A DNA stretch of 12,914 nucleotides from Trueperaceae bacterium (GTDB taxonomy: Bacteria; Deinococcota; Deinococci; Deinococcales; Trueperaceae): the NCBI GenBank assembly GCA_007130355.1, contig SLSQ01000003.1:1-12914 (forward strand), written 5' to 3'. Made by a program: the position numbers and the translations under genes. Within the stretch, counting starts at the first letter, position 1. The number at the start of each line of letters is the position of its first letter. Positions 7,135-12,914 of the stretch are shown piece by piece. The notes beneath the pieces are model-generated. The model ran no database searches, was not told where the DNA came from, and saw only the letters and a program-made list of their open reading frames with translations.

Positions 7135-7812
7135 GTGAGACGAGGAACGATCATCATGGCGGTCGCGCTGGTGCTGGCCGGCGTCGCGCAGGCACAGGAC
7201 GAGCGGCCGGTGGCCCGCACGCTCGACGCGTTCGTCGAGCTCAACCCCGGGCTCGAGCACTACGGACCGATGCACGAAGAGTGGGTGCCGGCGATGGGCG
7301 TCCATTGGGGCGCGCCCGGCCCGCACGTGACCCTCGGGGTCGGCCACGACGACCAGGTGGTCGTGATCGAGGTCATCTACCCCGAGGAGATCGGCTGGCA
7401 TCCGTGGTTCGACCAGCCGGAAGGCGAACCGATGGAGCTCGGCCCCATGGGCATGGTCTACACGCAGCACATCTGGATCACCGAGCCCGACTCGGTCGTG
7501 CCCGACGCCGATCCGACGTTCGTGCCGCTCACCTTCGACGCGCTCGCCGAGGTCAACCCCGCCCTGGCCGAGTACCAGCGCCTCTCCGAGTACGTCCCGC
7601 ACATGGGCTACCACTACGGCATGATGGGTCCCGGCCTCGTGCTCGCCGTGTCGCCCGAGGGCGAGATCAACGCGTTCGAGCTGTTGTTCCCGGCGGAGCA
7701 AGGACACCATCCGTGGTTCGACCAGCCCGAGGGCGAACCGATGGACATGGGTCCGATGGGCATGATGTACACGCAGCACGTGTACGTCGTCGATCCGATG
7801 TCCCTGCCCTGA
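7135..7812 (+). CDS. Secreted protein of unknown function, two His/Met-rich repeats
   Basis: I do not recognise this 225-residue protein with confidence. It starts at a GTG with a strong ribosome binding site. It opens with a signal peptide: two Arg, a hydrophobic stretch TIIMAVALVLAGVA, then AQAQ with likely cleavage after residue 20 or 21, so it should be exported. The mature part is two copies of one unit, about residues 29-116 and 133-220. Each copy has a [VL]NP.L..Y motif, MG.H[WY]G (54-59 and 157-162), an identical HPWFDQPEGEPM (89-100 and 192-203), and GPMGM.YTQH. The clustered His, Met and acidic residues would suit metal binding, but no known site is visible. The fold might belong to the TTHB210-like/DUF5602 group of Thermus and Deinococcus secreted proteins; this is a weak impression. 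It is flanked by a repeat-bearing promoter region and a terminator, so it is probably transcribed alone. Confidence 0.85.
   Translation: MRRGTIIMAVALVLAGVAQAQDERPVARTLDAFVELNPGLEHYGPMHEEWVPAMGVHWGAPGPHVTLGVGHDDQVVVIEVIYPEEIGWHPWFDQPEGEPMELGPMGMVYTQHIWITEPDSVVPDADPTFVPLTFDALAEVNPALAEYQRLSEYVPHMGYHYGMMGPGLVLAVSPEGEINAFELLFPAEQGHHPWFDQPEGEPMDMGPMGMMYTQHVYVVDPMSLP
7219..7791 (+). repeat. Internal duplication in the secreted protein gene
   Basis: Two units about 310 nt apart encode the same domain. Most of it is diverged, but the 36-nt blocks at 7399-7434 and 7708-7743, both encoding HPWFDQPEGEPM, match at 34 of 36 bases. The offset of 103-104 codons is constant across four motifs, showing an old tandem duplication with one strongly conserved patch. 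Confidence 0.85.
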
Positions 7813-7861
7813 GCGACGGACGCCCGGCCGTGCGGAACGTCACGGCACGCAGGTACCAGGA

Positions 7862-7887
7862 ACGAGCGGCCCGCGAGGGCCGCTCGT
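7862..7887. terminator. Hairpin terminator after the secreted protein gene
   Basis: ACGAGCGGCC and its exact complement GGCCGCTCGT form a perfect 10-bp stem with a 6-base loop, starting 49 nt after the stop codon. No T-run follows, so it is not a classic intrinsic terminator. Hairpins without a T-run are often found at gene ends in very GC-rich genomes. Confidence 0.6.
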
Positions 7888-8028
7888 CGCGTCGGACGCC
7901 GAGGTGCCCGCCCCGCTCCGGCGGTTCGGGCCGCGGCAGGTGCGGACCGAGAACGCACCGTGGCCGACGTTCGCTCCCGAGGGCGCGCCGCGGGTGGGGC
8001 TCGAGCCGTGGGAGGCGCGCCCCTCTGC

Positions 8029-8058
8029 TTGCGGCTCGGGGCGGATCCGAAGTACACT
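8029..8058 (+). promoter_or_regulatory. Sigma-70-like promoter for rplY-pth
   Basis: TTGCGG (8029-8034) and TACACT (8053-8058) are separated by 18 nt and form the best two-box promoter in the window. Transcription would start near 8065, giving a leader of about 65 nt. The -35 box lies inside the right arm of an inverted repeat (8002-8008, CGAGCCG, with 8032-8038, CGGCTCG), which could serve as an operator or be chance in GC-rich DNA. Confidence 0.65.
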
Positions 8059-8071
8059 CGTGCGTTGCGAC

Positions 8072-8115
8072 GCGCGCCCCCATCCGGCGCGCACGATCGG
8101 CGGCGCTCGGCCGCC
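8072..8115 (+). promoter_or_regulatory. Two consecutive hairpins in the rplY leader
   Basis: The first hairpin pairs GCGCGCC (8072-8078) with GGCGCGC (8086-8092) over a 7-base loop. The second pairs GGCGGC (8099-8104) with GCCGCC (8110-8115) over a 5-base loop and ends two bases before the AGGAGG ribosome binding site at 8118-8123. Placement next to the ribosome binding site suggests possible control of translation, for example autoregulation by the 5S-binding protein it precedes. Short stems are frequent at this GC content. Confidence 0.4.
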
Positions 8116-8128
8116 ACAGGAGGCACGC

Positions 8129-8785
8129 ATGAAGCTCGAAGCCAGCAAGCGCACGCCCGGCGGATCGCCGGCGCTCCGCCGCGAGGGACGCCTCCCCGCG
8201 GTGGTCTACAACTCCGGCCTGAACCTGTCCGTCTCGATCGACCTCAAGGAGTTCGACAAGACGTTCCGCCAGACCGGCACCTCGAACCTCATCGACCTCG
8301 CCGTCGACGGCGACGTGCACCCGGTGCTCGTGCGCGAGGTCCAGATGGACAAGCGCAAGCGGATTCCGCAGCACGTCGACTTCTTCGCGATCACGGCCGG
8401 CCAGAAGCTCGACGTCGCGGTCCGCGTCGAGTTCGAAGGCGAAGCCGCGGGGCAGAAGGAGGACGGCCAGCTCGACATCCAGCGCCGCGAGATCAACATC
8501 TCCGTCCTGCCGCGCGACATTCCGGAGAACCTGGTCATCGACCTCACCCCGCTCGAAATCGGCGACGCCATCCACATCGGCGACGTCGTCGAGCGCCTGC
8601 CCGAGACGGCCGAGCTGCTCGACGATCCGGCCCTGACGCTCGTCACCGTGCTGCCTCCCCGACTCGAGGTCGAGGAAGAAGAGGGCGAAGCCGGGGACGG
8701 AGCGGAACCGGAGGTCATCGGCGAGAGCGAAGCCGAGGCCGCGGACGAGGAAGGCGGCGACACCTCCGACGACGACGAGTCCTGA
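8129..8785 (+). CDS. rplY: 50S ribosomal protein L25/general stress protein Ctc
   Basis: L25 of the Ctc (TL5) type binds 5S rRNA in the large ribosomal subunit. The 218-residue protein has the 5S-binding N-terminal domain (about 1-88), with the family pattern LRREGRLPAVVYN and the VREVQMDKRKRIPQHVDFFA segment. The TL5-type beta domain follows (about 90-180, with VRVEFEGEAAGQKEDG and DLTPLEIGDAIHIGDV). An acidic tail of about 38 residues, almost all Glu, Asp, Gly, Ser and Ala, ends the protein. The two-domain form is the one found in Thermus and Deinococcus. The ATG at 8129 follows AGGAGG by five bases and matches the family N-terminus. It is preceded by the two-box promoter and a structured leader, and pth follows 12 nt after its stop, the same pairing seen in many bacteria. 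Confidence 0.96.
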   Translation: MKLEASKRTPGGSPALRREGRLPAVVYNSGLNLSVSIDLKEFDKTFRQTGTSNLIDLAVDGDVHPVLVREVQMDKRKRIPQHVDFFAITAGQKLDVAVRVEFEGEAAGQKEDGQLDIQRREINISVLPRDIPENLVIDLTPLEIGDAIHIGDVVERLPETAELLDDPALTLVTVLPPRLEVEEEEGEAGDGAEPEVIGESEAEAADEEGGDTSDDDES

Positions 8786-8797
8786 GGACGCGGACGC

Positions 8798-9451
8798 GTG
8801 CGATTGGTGGTCGGACTCGGCAACCCCGGTCCGAAGTACACGGGAACCCGGCATAACGCCGGGTTCCTCGTCGTGGAGGAGTTCGCGCGGCGTCACGGCG
8901 CCGCCTTCCGCAGTGGCCGGCACGGCGAGGAGGCGCGCGTCGGTCGGGCGCGCCTCCTGAAGCCGACCACCTTCATGAACCGCTCGGGCGTCGCCGTCCA
9001 GGCCGCCGCCACCCGGAACGGCGTCCCGCCGGAGGAGACGCTGGTGGTGCACGACGACCTCGACCTGCCCCTCGGACGCCTGCGGATCCGCACCGGAGGC
9101 GGTGCCGGCGGGCAACGCGGCGTACGCGACGTCATCGACCGGATCGGACCCGGGTTCTGCCGGCTCAAGATCGGCATCGACCGGCCCCCGCCGGAGTGGC
9201 CGGTCGAACGTTGGGTCCTGTCGCGGTTCCGCGACGACGAGGCCTCCCTCCTCGAACAGGTGGTGCGCGCCGGCGCCGACGCCGTGCAGCGGATCGTGGA
9301 CGAGGGTCCCGTCGCGGCCGCGAACCACGTCAACGGCATCGACCTGCGGCCCAGCTCCGAGCCGGACCCGCCCGCGGCCGAGCCGGATCGGGACGGCGAG
9401 CCCGACCGCGCGGGCGACGCTTCCGACACCGAGCACGACGCACCGGCGTGA
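8798..9451 (+). CDS. pth: Peptidyl-tRNA hydrolase
   Basis: Pth frees tRNA from peptidyl-tRNA that drops off the ribosome. The 217-residue protein keeps the core active site: Asn9 in GLGNPG, catalytic His19 in RHNAGF, Asn61 in FMNRSG and Asp86 in VVHDDLDLPLG. One conserved place differs. The substrate-binding GGHNG loop reads GGQRG (Gln106, Arg107), replacing the His and Asn that correspond to E. coli His113 and Asn114. I have a vague memory of such forms in some Deinococcota, so this may be a lineage feature. The last 35 or so residues are an acidic, Pro-rich tail beyond the usual domain. It starts at GTG 8798, nine bases after GAGGA, 12 nt downstream of rplY. Its stop overlaps the permease start as GTGA, implying translational coupling. 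Confidence 0.95.
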   Translation: MRLVVGLGNPGPKYTGTRHNAGFLVVEEFARRHGAAFRSGRHGEEARVGRARLLKPTTFMNRSGVAVQAAATRNGVPPEETLVVHDDLDLPLGRLRIRTGGGAGGQRGVRDVIDRIGPGFCRLKIGIDRPPPEWPVERWVLSRFRDDEASLLEQVVRAGADAVQRIVDEGPVAAANHVNGIDLRPSSEPDPPAAEPDRDGEPDRAGDASDTEHDAPA

Positions 9452-11265
9452 GCGACGCCGGCTACGTCTTCCTGGTCCTCGGGATCATGTTCGCGGCGTT
9501 CGCGAGCGACCGGTTCCGCCTCGACCTGGTCGCCGGCGCCGCCCTGCTCGCCCTCGCCGTGCCCGGGGTCCTCGACCCCGCGCAGGCGCTCGCCGGCTTC
9601 GCCGAGCCGATCACGCTCATGATCGCCGGCCTGTTCGTGGTCGGCGCCGGCCTCTTCCAGACCGGCGTCGCCGACCGGATCGGCGACCTGCTCGGCCGTG
9701 CCGGCACCGGGCCGCTCCGGCTCACGGTCGTCACGATGGGGGTCGCCGCGCTCCTCTCCGGCTTCCTCTCCTCGACCGGGACGGTCGCCGTGCTGCTTCC
9801 GGTCGTCGTCGGACTGGCCCGCCGCGCCGGCATGGCGCCCGCGAAGCTGCTCATGCCGCTCGCCTTCGGAAGCCTGCTCGGCGGCATGCTCACCCTGATC
9901 GGAACCCCGCCGAACCTGGTCGTCGCCGACGTCCTGCGCCAGGAAGGACGCGAACCGTTCGGGTTCTTCGCCTTCACTCCCGTCGGCCTGACCATGCTCG
10001 CCATCGGCATCCTGTACATGACGACGATCGGCCGCCGGCTGCTCCCCGACCGGGACGCCAGCGCGACCGGCGCCGCACCCACCGTCCGCGAGCTCGCCCG
10101 CCGCTACGAGGTCGAGGACCGGCTGCGCCGGGTCCGGGTCGGCGACCGGTCGCCGCTGCGCGACCGCACCGTCGCCGAGAACGACCTGCGCCGCACGACC
10201 GGCGTCACCGTGCTCGCGATCGAGAGCGTCACCGGTTCCGGTCGTTCCGTCCGGCGGTCCGAACCGAGCAGCCTGCTCCGCGCCGGCGACGTGCTGCACC
10301 TGATCGCCGAACCGGAGGCGCTCGACCGGATCGTGCGGGAGGGCCTCGTCGAAGCGACCGACGCGCCGCGGACGGAGTCGCTTCCCGAGGCGTCGATGCT
10401 GATCGAGGTGGTGGTACCGCCCGGCTCGGCGTACGAGGGGAAGCCGCTCCGCGAGGCGCGCATGCACGACCGGACGCGCGCGACGGTGCTCGCGATCCGG
10501 CGGGGCGAACGGCTCGTGCAAGGGTCCGAGCTCACGGACGTCACCGTCCAGGCCGGCGATCTGGCGCTGCTCGCGGGGGGGCCGGACGCGCAGCGCCGCG
10601 TCGTGCGCGCCCCCAACGACCTGATCCCGGTCGCCACCCCCCGCGAGTGGGAGCGGTTCGCGCGCGACACGAGCCGCGCGCCCCACGCCACGCTCGTGCT
10701 CGCCGGCATGCTCGCGGCGATGACGTTCGGCTGGCTTCCCAACGTCGTCGCGGTGCTCGCCGCCGCCTTCGCGATGGTCGCCCTCGGCGCGGTCCGACCG
10801 ACCGAGGCGTACCGCACGGTCCACTGGGAGACGGTGGTGCTGATCGCCGCCGTGCTGCCGATGGCCACCGCGCTCGACGTCACCGGCGGTCTGGACCTGA
10901 TCACGTCCGGACTCACCGGCGTCCTGGGGGACGCCGGGCCGGTGGCGGTCATGGCGGCGTTGTTCCTGCTCACCTCGGTCCTGAGCCAGGCGATCTCGAA
11001 CACCGCGACGACCGTCCTCGTCGCCCCGCTCGCGGCCGCCACCGCCGCCGGTCTGAACGTCGCGCCCGAACCGCTGCTGATGACCGTCGCCGTCGCGGCC
11101 AGCACGGCGTTCGCGACGCCGGTCGCCTCGCCGGTCAACGCGCTCGTGCTCGGTCCGGGCGACTACCGCTTCGGCGACTTCGTCAAGGTCGGCCTTCCGG
11201 TCGTCGCGGCGATGATGGTCGCGACGCTGCTGGTCGTGCCGCTCCTCTTCCCGCTCGCGCCCTGA
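9448..11265 (+). CDS. SLC13-type (DASS) permease with two central RCK_C/TrkA-C domains
   Basis: A polytopic inner-membrane transporter of 605 residues. Family members carry dicarboxylates, sulfate or phosphate, often with sodium; the substrate here is not known. The N-terminal membrane half (about 1-200) contains SGFLSSTGTVAVLLP and LTLIGTPPNLVV. Two soluble TrkA-C/RCK_C regulatory domains follow (about 213-295 and 315-380, each ending in a GDVLHLIA- or GDLALLAGG-type strand). The C-terminal membrane half (about 410-605) contains SQAISNTATTVLVAP and ATPVASPVNALVLGPGDY. The second repeat has the usual SNT sodium-site motif (517-519), while the first reads SST (108-110). The GTG start overlaps the pth stop by four bases (GTGA) and precedes a hydrophobic segment; the frame is open further upstream within pth. 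It ends four bases from the end of the convergent pstB. Confidence 0.93.
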   Translation: MSDAGYVFLVLGIMFAAFASDRFRLDLVAGAALLALAVPGVLDPAQALAGFAEPITLMIAGLFVVGAGLFQTGVADRIGDLLGRAGTGPLRLTVVTMGVAALLSGFLSSTGTVAVLLPVVVGLARRAGMAPAKLLMPLAFGSLLGGMLTLIGTPPNLVVADVLRQEGREPFGFFAFTPVGLTMLAIGILYMTTIGRRLLPDRDASATGAAPTVRELARRYEVEDRLRRVRVGDRSPLRDRTVAENDLRRTTGVTVLAIESVTGSGRSVRRSEPSSLLRAGDVLHLIAEPEALDRIVREGLVEATDAPRTESLPEASMLIEVVVPPGSAYEGKPLREARMHDRTRATVLAIRRGERLVQGSELTDVTVQAGDLALLAGGPDAQRRVVRAPNDLIPVATPREWERFARDTSRAPHATLVLAGMLAAMTFGWLPNVVAVLAAAFAMVALGAVRPTEAYRTVHWETVVLIAAVLPMATALDVTGGLDLITSGLTGVLGDAGPVAVMAALFLLTSVLSQAISNTATTVLVAPLAAATAAGLNVAPEPLLMTVAVAASTAFATPVASPVNALVLGPGDYRFGDFVKVGLPVVAAMMVATLLVVPLLFPLAP

Positions 11266-11269
11266 CGGC

Positions 11270-12109
11270 TCACCCGAAGCGGCCGGAAAGGTAGTCGGCG
11301 GTGCGCGCCTCGCGCGGGTGCACGAACAGCTCGTCGGTCTCGCCCACCTCGATCAGGCGTCCCAGGTAGAAGAAGGCGGTCACGTCCGAGACCCGGGCCG
11401 CCTGCTGCAGGTTGTGCGTCACGATCACGATCGTCACCTGCTCCTTGAGGCGGAGCACCAGCTCCTCGATCGCCTGCGTCGCCTGCGGGTCGAGGGCGCT
11501 GGTCGGCTCGTCCATCAACAGAACCTCCGGCCCGACCGCCAGGGCGCGGGCGATCGAGAGGCGCTGCTGCTGCCCGCCGGAGAGCGCGGCGGCGGGCGCG
11601 CGAAGACGGTCCTTCACCTCGTCCCAGAGCACCGCCTGCCGAAGCGCCGACTCGACCGCGTCGTCGAGCACCGCGCGCTTGCGGATCCCGACCAGACGCA
11701 GGCCGGCGGCGACGTTGTCGTAGACGTTCATCGTGGGAAACGGGGTCGGCTTCTGGAACACCATCCCGATCCGCCGGCGGATCGGCACCGGATCGGCGCG
11801 CGGGTCCAGAACGTCCGTGGTTCCGTCCAGCAGGGCGCTCCCTTCGACCTTGGCGCCCCGGGTCAGGTCGTGCATCCGGTTGAGCGCCCGCAGGAACGAG
11901 CTCTTGCCGCACCCGGAAGGGCCGATCAGGGCGGTCGCCCGGTGCGCGGGCACCTGCAGGTCGACCCCGTCGACGGCGACGGCGCTTCCGTAGCGGACGG
12001 TCAGGCCGCGTACGTCCAGCTTGACGTCGGGGGCGGTCGCCGAGCGGACGGGCTCGGTTCGGGCGGGTACGAAACGGTCGTCGGGTTCGGTACGAACGGG
12101 TTCGGGCAT
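11270..12109 (-). CDS. pstB: Phosphate ABC transporter ATP-binding protein PstB
   Basis: The ATPase of the high-affinity phosphate importer PstSCAB, acting on the inner face of the membrane with PstA and PstC. The 279-residue protein shows Walker A GPSGCGKS (63-70) followed by SFLRALNRMHDL, Q-loop FQKPTPFP (119-126), signature LSGGQQQRLSIARAL (176-190), Walker B LLMDEPTSALDP (197-208) and the H-loop THN (231-233). The ending FFYLGRLIEVGET...DYLSGRFG is diagnostic for PstB among ABC ATPases. It carries a charged N-terminal extension of about 25 residues before the first strand. The ATG at 12109 has GGAGGA just upstream, which decides the start over a longer open frame. pstA lies 31 nt upstream on the same strand. 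No phoU follows; the next gene is the convergent SLC13 permease. Confidence 0.97.
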   Translation of the reverse strand: MPEPVRTEPDDRFVPARTEPVRSATAPDVKLDVRGLTVRYGSAVAVDGVDLQVPAHRATALIGPSGCGKSSFLRALNRMHDLTRGAKVEGSALLDGTTDVLDPRADPVPIRRRIGMVFQKPTPFPTMNVYDNVAAGLRLVGIRKRAVLDDAVESALRQAVLWDEVKDRLRAPAAALSGGQQQRLSIARALAVGPEVLLMDEPTSALDPQATQAIEELVLRLKEQVTIVIVTHNLQQAARVSDVTAFFYLGRLIEVGETDELFVHPREARTADYLSGRFG

Positions 12110-12112
12110 CGG

Positions 12113-12118
12113 TCCTCC
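12113..12118 (-). promoter_or_regulatory. Shine-Dalgarno GGAGGA for pstB
   Basis: GGAGGA on the minus strand lies three bases before the ATG at 12109. The spacing is short, but this is the only good site near an in-frame start, so it decides the pstB N-terminus. Confidence 0.6.
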
Positions 12119-12141
12119 GGAGGGAAGGGGGGCGGCGGGTG

Positions 12142-12914
12142 TCACCGGAAGCGGCGGCGGGTGGCGACGCGGGCCGTCACGAACGCGACCACCACCAGCG
12201 TCAGGAGCAGCAGCGCGGCGCCCCAGCCCATCGTGTGCCACTCCCGGTACGGGCTGATCGCGAGGCTGTAGAGGCGCTGCGGAAGCGTGTCCATCGGGCG
12301 CGACAGGTCGAACGAGAGGTAGTTGTTGCCGAACGAGGTCAGCAGCAGCGGCGCCGCCTCCCCCGCCGCCCGCGCGAACGCGATCAGCACGCCGGTGACG
12401 ATCCCGATGCGGGCGGCCGGCATCGAGGTCGCCACGATCGCGCGCCAGCGGGGCACGCCGAGCGCCAGCGTCGCCTCGCGCAGCGACCAGGGCACCGCGG
12501 CCAGCGCCCCCTCGACGGCACGCGTCAGGATCGGAAGCATCACCAGCGCCAGCGCCACCGATCCGGCCAACGCCGAGAAGCCCCCCATCGGCTGGACGAT
12601 CAGGGCGTAGGCCAACAGGCCCTTGAGGATCGCGGGCATCCCGTTCAGGGTGTCGGCCATCACCCGCACCACCGGGTTCAGGCGGTGGTCGGGGAACTCG
12701 GCCAGCAGCGCCCCCGCGAGGATCCCGAACGGGAGCACCAGGAGGAGCGCCAGACCGTCGATGATCAGGGTGCCGACGATGGTGTGCACCAGACCGGTCG
12801 GGCGGCCCTGCTGCGCCCGGGCGGGCGAGCCGAGCTCCTGGGTGAAGAAGTCGAGCGTCCAGGCGCCGATCCCCTGGACCGCCACGTGCGCGATCACCAG
12901 GATCAGCGGCGTCA
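12142..12914 (-). CDS. pstA: Phosphate ABC transporter permease PstA, N-terminus cut by the window edge
   Basis: One of the two membrane subunits of the phosphate importer; it pairs with PstC and is driven by PstB. About 256 codons are present and the frame stays open to the right edge (TPLILVIAHVAVQG...), inside what looks like the first membrane helix, so the true start is beyond the window. Further hydrophobic segments follow at regular intervals. The ABC-permease EAA loop that docks onto PstB is seen as REATLALGVPRWRAIVATSM, followed by GIVTGVLIAFARAAGEAAPL, which is typical of PstA. SFGNNYLSFDLSRPMDTLPQ and LYSLA near the C-terminus also match the family. The stop is 32 nt before pstB, consistent with a pstSCAB-type operon. 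pstC and pstS would lie outside the window to the right. Confidence 0.95.
   Translation of the reverse strand, partial: TPLILVIAHVAVQGIGAWTLDFFTQELGSPARAQQGRPTGLVHTIVGTLIIDGLALLLVLPFGILAGALLAEFPDHRLNPVVRVMADTLNGMPAILKGLLAYALIVQPMGGFSALAGSVALALVMLPILTRAVEGALAAVPWSLREATLALGVPRWRAIVATSMPAARIGIVTGVLIAFARAAGEAAPLLLTSFGNNYLSFDLSRPMDTLPQRLYSLAISPYREWHTMGWGAALLLLTLVVVAFVTARVATRRRFR

Larger units (their letters stand above)
7813..8128. other. Gene-free spacer: terminator, promoter and rplY leader
   Basis: This is the only stretch over 300 nt without a gene. It holds a 10-bp hairpin (7862-7887), about 110 nt with nothing I recognise, a 7-bp inverted repeat (8002-8008 with 8032-8038) that overlaps the -35 box, a sigma-70-like promoter (8029-8058) and a leader with two hairpins (8072-8115). 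I see no tRNA or other RNA gene. The open frame from 7904 into rplY is not supported because it lacks family similarity before 8129. Confidence 0.7.

Overview
This is a very GC-rich window (roughly 70% by eye) with tightly packed genes. It is mostly bacterial housekeeping. The gene order cinA-recA-rny, the RecA Walker A variant GPESGGKT, and TANNNT -10 boxes placed just ahead of start codons all point to the Deinococcota (Deinococcus-Thermus), perhaps a Truepera-like lineage. That placement is an inference from motifs and gene order, not from a database search.

Layout. Positions 1-1687, minus strand: a MoxR-type AAA+ ATPase followed by the start of a protein that is probably its von Willebrand A partner, which runs off the left edge. 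Positions 1688-1791: a short divergent promoter region with two nearly identical leaderless promoters facing opposite ways. Positions 1792-5847, plus strand: cinA, recA and rny, with a 13-nt gap and then a 4-nt overlap, so probably one operon. Positions 6013-6957: prs, the PRPP synthetase. Positions 7135-7812: a secreted protein of unknown function built from two copies of a His/Met-rich unit. Positions 7813-8128: the only gene-free stretch over 300 nt, holding a hairpin terminator, a sigma-70-like promoter and a structured leader. Positions 8129-11265: rplY (ribosomal protein L25/Ctc), pth (peptidyl-tRNA hydrolase) and an SLC13-type permease, closely spaced or overlapping. Positions 11270-12914, minus strand: pstB and pstA of the high-affinity phosphate transporter, convergent with the permease and cut by the right edge.

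How the genes work together. cinA-recA-rny combines a CinA protein, the central recombinase and the membrane-anchored RNase Y. prs feeds nucleotide synthesis. rplY and pth both serve translation. pstA and pstB encode the permease and ATPase of phosphate import.

I see no mobile element, CRISPR array, phage gene or RNA gene, and no convincing new multi-gene system. The most notable signals are these. The core of recA uses almost only G-ending codons, unlike both its own ends and its neighbours, and carries a G-quadruplex motif. The CinA deamidase domain has lost its catalytic residues. The moxR and cinA promoters mirror each other. The duplicated secreted protein is unrecognised and has an 11-bp tandem repeat upstream. 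The rplY leader holds two consecutive hairpins.
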